Part shown: in pieces, positions 6,784 to 14,229 of the stretch | Numbering within the stretch: the stretch's first letter is position 1 | Layout of the letters: every line of letters starts with the position of its first letter | Source: Actinoplanes sp. NBC_00393 | GTDB lineage: Bacteria; Actinomycetota; Actinomycetes; Mycobacteriales; Micromonosporaceae | Length of the DNA: 64,000 nt | Assembly (NCBI RefSeq): GCF_036053395.1 | Contig: NZ_CP107942.1 | Span: 2,570,501-2,634,500 of the forward strand | Direction: 5' to 3' | The notes under the pieces: generated by a model | Seen by the model: the letters and a program-made list of their open reading frames with translations, nothing else | Told to the model about the DNA's origin: nothing | Database searches by the model: none | Translations under genes and position numbers: made by a program

Positions 6784-9700
6784 ATGTTGCGTCGCCGGGA
6801 TGTGTTTCTGCGGATCGAGCCGCTGGCCGCCTACAGCCCGCTGGCGCCGATCGCCGGCAGCCGGCGGTACGGGCGTGACGCCATGCGCGGGCACGGGCAT
6901 GAGATCGGCCGGGTCCGGCCGGAGGAGATCGCGGCCGCGACGGTGGACGCGCTGGTCTACCGCGAATATCTCGACGACCACTACCTGATGCCCAACACCG
7001 CCAAGCTCGTGGCGGCTGACGTCAACGAGCCGCCCTGGCATCGCCGGGTCCCGGGCGCGGTGCTGTATGCCGAGCCGGGGGAGCGGCTGCGCATCCACGT
7101 GCTCAACGCCGATCCGCACGAGTGCCACAGCCTGCACGTCCACGGCGTGCAGTACGGCATCGACTCCGACGGCGCCTGGCCGCTCGGCGTCAGCGACCGG
7201 CTGGGCCGCCGCAGCGACGAGATCCGTCCGGGGCAGAGCTGGACCTACACGTTCGACATCACCGCGGACACCATCGGGGTCTGGGCCTTCCACGACCACG
7301 TCCAGATGGTCCAGGCCAACGTCAACCGCGGCCTGTTCGGCCCCCTGATCGTCCGCGACCCGGCCGCGCCGCGGGCGCTGGACGTGCCGATGTTCGTCCA
7401 CGCGATGCAGGCGCCGTCGACTGCTGACGCATTCGAGAGCCCGCTCCTGCGCAAGGCCACCCCGAAACAGACCTTCCAACGCACCTTCACCACACCCGGC
7501 ACCGTCGCCTACCACTGCAAGATCCACGGGCCGACGATGTCCGGCACCGTCGTCGTCGACACTGGTGCGCCCGCTGGTGACCGCACCGTCGAGATCCGCG
7601 ACAACAGCTTCGAGCCGCCGAGCGTGTCGGTGCGGCCCGGCAGCAAGGTGGTGTGGACGCTCGCCCAGAATTTCGACCACATCGTCTTCGCGCCGGGCGG
7701 CGGGGAACTGACCTACTGCCTCAACGGCCGGGCTTTCGTCGGCAACACGCCGACCATCGAGGCCGACGCCGGGCAGCGGCTGCGCTGGCACGTGCTCAAT
7801 CTCGATCTCGGCTCGATGTGGCACAACTTCCACCCGCACTCGGCGCGCTGGCAGCTGCCGGCGCCGCCCGGCGGCGCCGCCGACGTGCACGCCTTGAGCC
7901 CCGCGGAAGGCTTCACCGCGGACACGGTCGTGCCCGCACCAGCCCGGCTGCCGCGCGCTGTCGAGGAACTGCAGACCGATCCGCCGGCGAACGCGTGCCG
8001 CGTACGGATCAAGGGTGATTTTCTCTTTCACTGCCACCTCGAGGAGCACATGATGGCCGGGCTCGGCGGCCTGGTCCGCGCCCGCGACTGGCTGTGGGTC
8101 GATCCGCAGACCGCCTGGTCGCCGGAGCTGCGCCCGCTGCTGGACGACGACTTCCCCTGGGTCGATCTTGCGCGCGGCGGTCATTGCGAACACCACGATC
8201 ATGACCAGCATCGGTACGCCAAACCGCACAACCCGTGCTGCGGCCTGCCCGACCCGGCCAATCATCACGAACACGCGCACAGCGGCTGCGACCCGAAGCA
8301 GTGCGACCACGACCACGCGCATCCCGCCGGCGCACCGCCCGGACGCTGCTGCGGCCATGATCACGGGCGGACCCGGTGCTGCGGCCACGACCCGGAAGCC
8401 GAGTGCGAGCTCTGCCACCAGCCGGGCCATCACGGCCACAGCCCGGCGGTGACGGCTGCCGTCATGCCGCATCATCGCGAGGTAGACGTGTGCCGGCTTC
8501 CCGACCTCGGCCACTGGGAACTGCTGCCGGTCGACTCGCACGTGCTGGCGGTGCACGCGGTCCTCATGCACACCGGCCAGGTCCTGTTCTTCGCCGGGTC
8601 CGGCAACAGCGTCCCGAACTTCAACGCCCGCCTGGTCAGGAGCGTCGTCTGGGACTACGAGGACGGCACGTTCCACGATCCCGGCTGCCCGTTCGACGTG
8701 TTCTGCGCCGGGCAGACCGTGCTGGCCGACGGCAAGGTCCTCGTCGCCGGCGGCACCGACAAGTACGACAACTTCGTCGGCTCACGGATGACGTACCTGT
8801 TCGACCCGGACCTGCGGCAGTGGATCCGCGTCGACGACATGGACGCGCACCGCTGGTACCCGACGCTGGTCACCATGGGCGACGGCCGGGCGGTCGCCAG
8901 CTCCGGGATCACCGCGCCCAACGAGGTCTTCCACCCCGGCCACGGCTGGAGCAAGCTGCCCGCCACGACCGCGCTGCCGCTCTACCCGCACCTGCTGCTG
9001 CTCAAGGACGGCCGGCTGTTCTACACCGGGGAGCAGCTGGGCAACGCCACCGTCGACGCGCGGGTCATCGACCCGTGGACCGGCGCCGAGCAGACCGTGC
9101 CCGGGCTGCGCGACAAGGCCAACCGGGACCAGGGCAACAGCATCCTGCTGCCGCCGGCGCAGGCGCAGCGCGTCATGGTCATCGGCGGCAGCGGGCCGGC
9201 CCAGGCCACCAACCACACCGACATCATCGACCTGTCCGGCGGGCCGGCCGGCGCGAAGTTCCAGCCCGGCCCCGACCTGGCCAAGGCGCGCGGCCTGTGC
9301 AACTCCGTCATCCTGCCGGACCGAACGGTCCTGATCACCGGTGGCGGCCTGCACGGCGAGACCAGGGCCGACGCCGTACGCCTCGCGGAGATCTACGATC
9401 CGGCCACCAACACCGTCCGGCCGGTCGCCGAGGCGGGCGTCTCCCGGCTGTACCACTCCGTCGCTCTGCTGCTGCCCGACGGCCGGGTCGTCACGGCCGG
9501 CTCGAATCCGGATCGCGGTGACGACGAGTTGCGCCTCGAGCTGTACCACCCGCCCTACCTGTTCCAGGGCCCCCGGCCGCTGCTGGACGCGGCGCCGGGC
9601 GAGTGGCACTACGGCACCACGGTCGAGGTCAGCACGCCGTCGGCGATGACGCTGCGCTGGGCGCAGCTGATCCGGCCGATGGCCACCACCCACGCGTATG

Positions 9701-9966
9701 ACTCCGACCAGCGGCTGGTCGACCTGCCCATCGTGTGCCGCGACGCGTGCAGCATCACCGTCGAGGTCACCGGCAACCCCGACCTGGCGCCGCCCGGCTG
9801 GTACATGCTCTCCGTCGTCGACGACTGCGGCATCCCGTCCAGCGCGCTGTGGATTCGCCTCGACCGCCCACCCGTTCCGCCGCCCGCGGCGCCGCCGCTG
9901 GACCATCACCACGGTGGCAGTCACACGCACCGGCCCGACTTCGACATCCCCGGCCAGCCCAGCTGA
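6784..9966 (+). CDS. Multicopper oxidase fused to galactose-oxidase-like copper radical oxidase
   Basis: Protein of 1060 residues with two different copper oxidases in one chain. Residues 1-450 form a multicopper oxidase: HSLHVH (115-120), FHDH (170-172), HNFHPH (347-352) and HCHLEEH (416-422) supply the trinuclear and type-1 ligands, with Leu at the axial position. A cupredoxin segment with YHCKIHGPTM (Cys245, His248, Met252) is inserted. Residues about 465-560 are a His/Cys-rich linker (HHDHDQH, CCGHDHG, CCGHD). Residues 570-1040 are a kelch plus DUF1929 radical oxidase with Cys641 (FCAG), Tyr692 (RWYPT), Tyr890-His891 (LYHS) and His970 (THAYDSDQ), matching the Tyr-Cys cofactor set of galactose and glyoxal oxidases. 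The tail is again His-rich. GAGGAG seven bases before the ATG sets the start. No signal peptide is evident. Substrate unknown. Confidence 0.9.
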   Translation: MLRRRDVFLRIEPLAAYSPLAPIAGSRRYGRDAMRGHGHEIGRVRPEEIAAATVDALVYREYLDDHYLMPNTAKLVAADVNEPPWHRRVPGAVLYAEPGERLRIHVLNADPHECHSLHVHGVQYGIDSDGAWPLGVSDRLGRRSDEIRPGQSWTYTFDITADTIGVWAFHDHVQMVQANVNRGLFGPLIVRDPAAPRALDVPMFVHAMQAPSTADAFESPLLRKATPKQTFQRTFTTPGTVAYHCKIHGPTMSGTVVVDTGAPAGDRTVEIRDNSFEPPSVSVRPGSKVVWTLAQNFDHIVFAPGGGELTYCLNGRAFVGNTPTIEADAGQRLRWHVLNLDLGSMWHNFHPHSARWQLPAPPGGAADVHALSPAEGFTADTVVPAPARLPRAVEELQTDPPANACRVRIKGDFLFHCHLEEHMMAGLGGLVRARDWLWVDPQTAWSPELRPLLDDDFPWVDLARGGHCEHHDHDQHRYAKPHNPCCGLPDPANHHEHAHSGCDPKQCDHDHAHPAGAPPGRCCGHDHGRTRCCGHDPEAECELCHQPGHHGHSPAVTAAVMPHHREVDVCRLPDLGHWELLPVDSHVLAVHAVLMHTGQVLFFAGSGNSVPNFNARLVRSVVWDYEDGTFHDPGCPFDVFCAGQTVLADGKVLVAGGTDKYDNFVGSRMTYLFDPDLRQWIRVDDMDAHRWYPTLVTMGDGRAVASSGITAPNEVFHPGHGWSKLPATTALPLYPHLLLLKDGRLFYTGEQLGNATVDARVIDPWTGAEQTVPGLRDKANRDQGNSILLPPAQAQRVMVIGGSGPAQATNHTDIIDLSGGPAGAKFQPGPDLAKARGLCNSVILPDRTVLITGGGLHGETRADAVRLAEIYDPATNTVRPVAEAGVSRLYHSVALLLPDGRVVTAGSNPDRGDDELRLELYHPPYLFQGPRPLLDAAPGEWHYGTTVEVSTPSAMTLRWAQLIRPMATTHAYDSDQRLVDLPIVCRDACSITVEVTGNPDLAPPGWYMLSVVDDCGIPSSALWIRLDRPPVPPPAAPPLDHHHGGSHTHRPDFDIPGQPS

Positions 9967-9982
9967 GGTTCTGCCGTCGAAC

Positions 9983-9999
9983 TCACATCAGATATGTGA
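9983..9999. promoter_or_regulatory. Perfect inverted repeat TCACAT-N5-ATGTGA
   Basis: A 17-base inverted repeat (TCACAT, five-base spacer, ATGTGA) lies 17 bases after the stop of the copper oxidase gene and upstream of the tautomerase promoter. It may be an additional operator; its arms overlap in sequence with the GTTCAC-type boxes found nearby, so it could be a divergent member of the same set. Confidence 0.35.
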
Positions 10000-10016
10000 A
10001 CTAAGCACCTCGTGCA

Positions 10017-10064
10017 TTGCGGGCTGTCTCGGCCGCGCGGTAGCGTGCGTTCACGTTAGTGAAC
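10017..10064 (+). promoter_or_regulatory. Tautomerase promoter with IclR-type operator
   Basis: A possible -35 (TTGCGG, 10017-10022) and -10 (TAGCGT, 10041-10046) are 18 bases apart. Two bases later begins a perfect inverted repeat GTTCAC-gtta-GTGAAC (10049-10064). The same box type occurs at the iclR gene (13306-13321) and just after the kduI promoter (13373-13388), which points to shared control by the IclR protein of this window. Confidence 0.5.
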
Positions 10065-10104
10065 TGGGGTCCAGAACATGGACAGCCGATCCGAGAGGGG
10101 CGTC

Positions 10105-10329
10105 ATGCCTAACATCACCGTTGAGTTGCTGGCGGGCCGGTCCGTGGAGCAGCGCAAGGCCTTCGCCCGCGCAGTGACCGAGCATGCCGTCGAGATCCTC
10201 GGCGCCCGTCCGCAGGACGTCCGGATGGTGTTCAACGAGATCACCCCGGACGTGGTGGCCAACGGGGGCGTGCTGGCCAGCGAGGACCCCAGCCGCGCCG
10301 GTGTGCTGGCGGCGCTCGACCAGAACTAG
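10105..10329 (+). CDS. 4-oxalocrotonate tautomerase-family protein
   Basis: Small protein of 74 residues starting Met-Pro, so the catalytic N-terminal proline of the tautomerase superfamily is exposed after Met removal. The sequence PNITVELLAGRSVEQRKAF is the classical beta-strand plus helix start of 4-OT and YwhB-type enzymes, and VRMVFNEITPDVVANGG matches the second half. These enzymes catalyse keto-enol tautomerisation of 2-oxo-acids as small oligomers. GAGAGGGG precedes the ATG at 10105; an ATG at 10078 in frame lacks support. Its promoter carries a GTTCAC box shared with the kdu operon, which suggests it handles a 2-keto or enol intermediate of uronate breakdown, an inference. Confidence 0.85.
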   Translation: MPNITVELLAGRSVEQRKAFARAVTEHAVEILGARPQDVRMVFNEITPDVVANGGVLASEDPSRAGVLAALDQN

Positions 10330-10335
10330 TGCGGT

Positions 10336-10364
10336 GCCGCTTTGCGGCGGCGTGGATCACGCCG
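10336..10364 (+). terminator. Hairpins after the tautomerase gene
   Basis: Two adjoining stems follow the stop codon: GCCGC-ttt-GCGGC (10336-10348) and the stronger CGGCGTG-gat-CACGCCG (10348-10364). They share one base and could be alternative forms of one terminator. There is no U-tract. Confidence 0.5.
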
Positions 10365-10384
10365 GGACTGGCCGGCGCCGGGTA

Positions 10385-10781
10385 GGTGCCGGCCGGCTGC
10401 GGGGGTCACCGACGGTCAACTGGCCGATCCGGTGCTCGACCGCCCAGCCCACCACGGTCTTCGCGGCTTCGTGCAACGCCTGCCGGACCCGGCGGCGATG
10501 CCGGGTTTCGACCAGCCGGGCCCGGCGCCGGGTCTTACGCCGGCGCCGCGAGCCGCACTCCGATCGACCCCGGCGACCCGGGCCCGGTCCGGCTCGTGCC
10601 CGGGCGCATAAACCGCGACCGGCAGTTCGGCAGTGACGTCGATCCACAGCCGGCCGGCGTCGAACAGCAGGGTCACCGACCGGATCGTCTCCGGCGGATA
10701 CGGCGGCACCCGGGTCAGCCGCAGCACCAACGGCGGCCGCCCCTTCGCGACCGGTAGCCGCAGGTCACGGCCGATACCCAC
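10385..10781 (-). pseudogene. Decayed tnpB (IS200/IS605 OrfB) fragment
   Basis: Two minus-strand frames carry pieces of one TnpB-like protein. The upstream frame (about 10781-10560) reads VTLLFDAGRLWIDVTAELPV and ends near ARVAGVD, the region that leads to the first RuvC aspartate. The next recognisable piece is in another frame (about 10540-10390) with RRVRQALHEAAKTVVGWAV then HRIGQLTVGDP, the helix before and strand around the second RuvC acidic residue. The middle, the zinc finger and the C-terminus are missing and the frames do not join, so the gene is dead. It differs in sequence from the intact tnpB at 18763-19929. The following 190 bases to the TetR gene show nothing recognisable. Confidence 0.75.
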
Positions 10782-10968
10782 GCTCGGTCAGCAGCGCCCG
10801 CCGCCGCCGCGGATACCGCGGGTGTGAACTCGTCGGCCCTGCACCCGGCGTCCGGTACGCGCTGCCGGCGCTCTTCGCGCGCTGTACGCGCCGGAGGTGA
10901 GCGAACAAGAATCGACCAGCCGGCCAGGTGAACCACGCGCCCCCTTGAGTTGGGGTCGGCCCCGTGTC

Positions 10969-11619
10969 TCAGGTGGGTGGGACGAGGGCGGTAAGGGCGC
11001 GGGCGGCCCAGTCCCGGTAGCGTTCCACGGTCCAGCCGCGACCGTGGACGAGCAGCCCGTACTGCAGCGGGGACCCGAGCGTCCACAGGACGTCCCGCAT
11101 GGACGCGATCGCGTCCGGGTCGGTGACGCCGAGGCGGTCGGCCAGCGTGGCGGCCAGTTGCCCGGCACCGGTGAGGCGTTGCGCCTCGAGCAGTCGTTCG
11201 AGTTCGGCGATTTCCGGATCGGCGTCCGCGGCGCGATGCACGACCGTGTAGATGCCGTAGGCGCGCTGCACGATTTCGGCGTAGGCGTCGGCGAGCCGCT
11301 CGAAGGCCTCGGCCGCGGTGGTCGACTGGTGGACGCGTTGCATCGACGAGCGCAGGGCGAGCGGGATGTCGTCGCTGTCACCGACGATCGCGGTGTCCAC
11401 CGCCTGCCTCAACAGGTTGATCTTCGAAGTGAAGCCGATGAAGACGGTCCGGCCGGACACGCCGGCTTCTGCGGCGATCTGCTGGATCGACGTGGCGGCG
11501 TATCCCTGCTCGACGAAGAGCCGCCGCGCGATCTCCAGGATCCGGTCCCGGGTCTGCTGGGCCTGCAACTGTCGGCTTCTGGCGTCATAGCGGCGGCGGC
11601 CTGGCCCGGGTGCGGTCAT
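10969..11619 (-). CDS. TetR-family transcriptional regulator
   Basis: Protein of 216 residues with an N-terminal TetR helix-turn-helix: RDRILEIARRLFVEQGYAAT then IAAEAGVSGRTVFIGFTSK. The usual tyrosine of the YxHF motif region is replaced by Ile-Gly-Phe. The C-terminal ligand domain is of ordinary length and ends WAARALTALVPPT. It is divergent from the alpha/beta hydrolase at 11675 with 55 bases between the start codons, and an inverted repeat lies in that gap, so it probably represses that gene and itself. The inducer is unknown. The start codon is an ATG at 11619 without a strong ribosome site, so a slightly different start is possible. Confidence 0.88.
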   Translation of the reverse strand: MTAPGPGRRRYDARSRQLQAQQTRDRILEIARRLFVEQGYAATSIQQIAAEAGVSGRTVFIGFTSKINLLRQAVDTAIVGDSDDIPLALRSSMQRVHQSTTAAEAFERLADAYAEIVQRAYGIYTVVHRAADADPEIAELERLLEAQRLTGAGQLAATLADRLGVTDPDAIASMRDVLWTLGSPLQYGLLVHGRGWTVERYRDWAARALTALVPPT

Positions 11620-11625
11620 TAGCTT

Positions 11626-11655
11626 ACTCTAGCCCGTATTCGATTCAGTTAGAGT
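11626..11655. promoter_or_regulatory. Inverted repeat between divergent TetR and hydrolase genes
   Basis: ACTCTA (11626-11631) and TAGAGT (11650-11655) are exact reverse complements 24 bases apart in the short region between two divergent starts. It could be the TetR operator or the two halves of overlapping promoters. The local sequence is richer in A/T than its surroundings, as expected of a promoter. Confidence 0.4.
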
Positions 11656-11674
11656 GAAGCCAAAGGAGATCGCG

Positions 11675-12460
11675 ATGCACCTCGCCCACCACAGCGTCGG
11701 CAACGGGCCGCCCGTCCTGCTCATCCACGGCGGCGCCGAGGACGCCACGATGCTCACCGGCCAGGCCCACGCCATCGCGGCGCATGGCCGCCGGGTGATC
11801 TGGTACGACCGCCGGGGCACCGGCGACAGCACCCGCGCGGACTGGCCCGGCTCGGGCGCCGACCAGCACGCCGACGACGCCGCCGCACTGCTGCGCGAGC
11901 TCGACGCGGTGCCGGCCACCGTTCTGGGCTTCAGCTCCGGCGGCGTCGTCGCCCTGGCTGTGGCCGCCCGCCACCCCGGCGTGGTCACCGAGGTCATCGC
12001 CTGGGAGCCGCCGGTCGTCGCCATGCTGCCGGGCGCGGAGCAGCTGCGCACGGCATTGCACGAGCCTTACGAGCGGCACCTGCGCGACCACCCCGATGAC
12101 TGGCGCGGGGCGTACCAGGTGCTGCTGCACACCCTGTCGCAGGGCCGAGCCGATCTGGACTCGCCGATCGTCAAGCAGGCCGAGGCGAACGCCGAGGCGA
12201 TCCTGCGGGACGACGGCCCGCTCATCACCGCTCGCGTGTTCGCCCCCGGCGAGCTACCGGCCGACCGGGTCGTCATCGCGTTGAGCGAGACGCCCGACCC
12301 GCTGCACCAGGCCATCGCTGACCGTCTCGCCCAGCTGACCGGAAAAGCCCCGGTGACCGTGGACGGCGCCGGCACGCACGAGGTCTATCTGGAGAGTCCC
12401 GAGGTCATCGCCGACTTCCTGCGGGCCAGGCAGGAGCTCCGGCCGTCCGGCCGGGAGTGA
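11675..12460 (+). CDS. Alpha/beta hydrolase
   Basis: Protein of 261 residues with the alpha/beta-hydrolase fold. Visible are the oxyanion segment LLIHGGAED, the GFSSGG nucleophile elbow (Ser in LGFSSGGVVAL) and, near the C-terminus, VDGAGTHEVYLESPEVIADFL with the catalytic histidine. The acidic residue is probably in ALSETPDP. This resembles small esterases or haloperoxidase-like enzymes. AAGGAG eight bases before the ATG at 11675 sets the start, rejecting an upstream GTG. It is divergent from a TetR gene that likely controls it. Its end lies 11 bases from the convergent iclR gene. Substrate unknown. Confidence 0.88.
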   Translation: MHLAHHSVGNGPPVLLIHGGAEDATMLTGQAHAIAAHGRRVIWYDRRGTGDSTRADWPGSGADQHADDAAALLRELDAVPATVLGFSSGGVVALAVAARHPGVVTEVIAWEPPVVAMLPGAEQLRTALHEPYERHLRDHPDDWRGAYQVLLHTLSQGRADLDSPIVKQAEANAEAILRDDGPLITARVFAPGELPADRVVIALSETPDPLHQAIADRLAQLTGKAPVTVDGAGTHEVYLESPEVIADFLRARQELRPSGRE

Positions 12461-12471
12461 AGGCTCGCGGG

Positions 12472-13260
12472 TCAGCGCACCAGCCGGTTGTCGCGCATCG
12501 CGGTGAGCCGGGCCTTCACGCTCAGCAGCGTCTCGATGATGAAGTCCTCCCGGCCGTCGCCCAGCCGGCTGATCGGGACGGCGACGCTCAGCGCGTCGAC
12601 CGAGCGGTGCGAGAAGGGCAGGGCGACGCCGAAGCAGCGTACGCCCAGGCAGGACTCCTCGCTCTCCTCCGCGTAGCCCAGCTGGCCGGCCTTCTCGATG
12701 ATCGCCAGCAGGGCGTCGCGGTCGGTGATCGTCTGGGTGGTGAGGGCCTTGATCTCGTGGGGGACCAGCGGGTCGCGAACGTCCTCGGGAAGCTCGGCGA
12801 GCATCGCCCGGCCCAGAGCCGTGGTGTACGCGGGAAGGCGCCGGCCGACGGCTGAGTACATCCGCAGCGGGTGCTTGGACTCGCGCTTCGCGGTGTAGAT
12901 GATCTCCGCGCCCTCGAGGCGGCCCAGGTGCACCGTCTCCTCGGTGGCCGCCGCGATCTCGTCCATCACCGAGCCGGCCCGTGACAGCACCGGGTCGCCG
13001 TCGAGATAGGCGGAGCTGACCGTCAGGGTGTGCACGCCGAGCCGGTAGACGCTGCCGGTCTGGTCGGTGTCCAGCCATCCGCGGGCGCACATGGTGCGCA
13101 GCAGCGCGTGCAGGCTGCTCTTCGGGATGCCGAGGCGCTTGGCCAGCTGGAGCTGGGTTCCCGGGCCGTTGGCGGCGATGTCGTCGAGGACGTCGAGGAC
13201 CCGTGCAGCCGACTTGACCTGCGAGGTTGCGGAGTTGCCGACCGTGTTCTCCGAGTCCAC
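12472..13260 (-). CDS. IclR-family transcriptional regulator of the uronate operon
   Basis: Protein of 262 residues with the two-domain IclR build: a winged helix at the N-terminus (KSAARVLDVLDDIA, QLAKRLGIPKSSLHALLRTM, GWLDTD) and the IclR effector domain with EEESCLGVRCFGVALPF and a C-terminal ISRLGDGRED helix. The KdgR-type regulators of pectin and uronate genes belong to this family and sense 2-keto-3-deoxygluconate, which fits its place opposite kduI; the ligand here is inferred. The GTG at 13260 has GAGGAGG five bases upstream and is preferred over the upstream start at 13311. A GTTCAC-type box lies about 50 bases upstream, indicating autoregulation. Confidence 0.9.
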   Translation of the reverse strand: MDSENTVGNSATSQVKSAARVLDVLDDIAANGPGTQLQLAKRLGIPKSSLHALLRTMCARGWLDTDQTGSVYRLGVHTLTVSSAYLDGDPVLSRAGSVMDEIAAATEETVHLGRLEGAEIIYTAKRESKHPLRMYSAVGRRLPAYTTALGRAMLAELPEDVRDPLVPHEIKALTTQTITDRDALLAIIEKAGQLGYAEESEESCLGVRCFGVALPFSHRSVDALSVAVPISRLGDGREDFIIETLLSVKARLTAMRDNRLVR

Positions 13261-13305
13261 CGAGACCTCCTCTTCACCCAGGGCGTGTCGCACAACACTA
13301 CACCA

Positions 13306-13321
13306 GTTCACATAGAGGAAC
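13306..13321. promoter_or_regulatory. IclR-type box upstream of iclR
   Basis: GTTCAC-atag-AGGAAC matches the perfect box at the tautomerase (GTTCAC-N4-GTGAAC) in all but two positions. It sits between the divergent iclR and kduI genes, on the iclR side, where it could mediate autoregulation. Confidence 0.5.
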
Positions 13322-13334
13322 AGGTTTCGGCCCC

Positions 13335-13397
13335 TTGACCTGTGATCGGAGCCATAGGTACTGTCGCACTCAGTTCACGTAGCTGAACGCGGTTCAC
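13335..13397 (+). promoter_or_regulatory. kduI promoter with IclR-type operator
   Basis: TTGACC (13335-13340) and TACTGT (13359-13364) are separated by 18 bases and form a plausible promoter. Eight bases later starts GTTCAC-gtag-CTGAAC (13373-13388), followed by another GTTCAC half-site (13392-13397). An operator overlapping the transcription start suggests repression of the operon until inducer is present. The ribosome site GAGGAGAG follows directly. Confidence 0.55.
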
Positions 13398-13410
13398 AAA
13401 CGAGGAGAGA

Positions 13411-14229
13411 ATGTTGATCGAGGTTAGGTACTCCGCATCGCCCTCGAGCGTCGAGACGGCGACCAATGCGGACCTGCGAAAGAACTTCCTCGTGGAGGAC
13501 CTGTTCCGCACCGGCGAGGTGCACGGGGTGTACACCCACGACGACCGGCTGGTGGTCGGCGGCGCCGTTCCCGGCGCCGGTCAGCTGGAGCTGCCGGCCT
13601 GGGACGTGCTCGGCACCACCTCGCACCTGGCCCGCCGCGAGCTCGGCGTCGTCAACGTGGGCGAGCCCGGCCACGTGCTGGTCAACAACGAGAAGTTCGA
13701 GCTCGGCCACCTCGACGGGCTGTTCGTCGGCCGCGGCAGCGAGGTCGTCTTCGCCGGCCCCGACGCCGCCTTCTACTTCGTCTCCGCGCCGGCCCACGCG
13801 GATTACCCCACCACCCTGCTGAGCCACGCCGCGGTCGAGCCGGTCAAGCTGGGCACGCCGCAGGGCGCCAACGAACGCAGCCTCTACCGCTACGCCTGGG
13901 GTGAGGAGCTGCAGACGTCGGTTCTCCAGTTCGGCGTGACCGTGATCGCCGACGGCTCGGTGTGGAACACCTTCCCGCCGCACCTGCACGACCGGCGCAC
14001 CGAGGTCTACCTCTACGTCGACCTCGACGAGAAGGACCGGGTCTTCCACCTGATGGGCCGGCCCGGCGCCGCCCGCCACCTGGTCGTGCGCAACCGCGAG
14101 GCCGTCATCTCCCCGCCGTGGTCGATCCACTCCGGCGTCGGCACCGGCCCGTACGCCTTCATCTGGGCCATGGGCGGCGAGAACAACGAGTACACCGACC
14201 TGACCCCGGTGGCAGTGGAGGACCTGTGA
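13411..14229 (+). CDS. kduI: 5-dehydro-4-deoxy-D-glucuronate isomerase
   Basis: Protein of 272 residues, close to the usual 276-280 of KduI. It isomerises 5-keto-4-deoxyuronate to 2,5-diketo-3-deoxygluconate in cytosolic breakdown of unsaturated uronates from pectin or glycosaminoglycans. The cupin metal site is complete: His191 and His193 (PPHLHDRR), Glu198 and His240 (SIHSG). The family stretch NAFIWAMGGEN is present as YAFIWAMGGENNEY near the C-terminus, and the N-terminal ADLRKNFLVEDLF motif is also characteristic. GAGGAG precedes the ATG. The stop codon overlaps the GTG of kduD by four bases, so the two are translationally coupled. Confidence 0.96.
   Translation: MLIEVRYSASPSSVETATNADLRKNFLVEDLFRTGEVHGVYTHDDRLVVGGAVPGAGQLELPAWDVLGTTSHLARRELGVVNVGEPGHVLVNNEKFELGHLDGLFVGRGSEVVFAGPDAAFYFVSAPAHADYPTTLLSHAAVEPVKLGTPQGANERSLYRYAWGEELQTSVLQFGVTVIADGSVWNTFPPHLHDRRTEVYLYVDLDEKDRVFHLMGRPGAARHLVVRNREAVISPPWSIHSGVGTGPYAFIWAMGGENNEYTDLTPVAVEDL

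Noticed and set aside
6766..8676. 636-codon minus-strand frame opposite the multicopper oxidase
   Set aside because: Low-complexity Val/Asp/Gly/Arg sequence and no start signal; the plus-strand gene has copper ligands.
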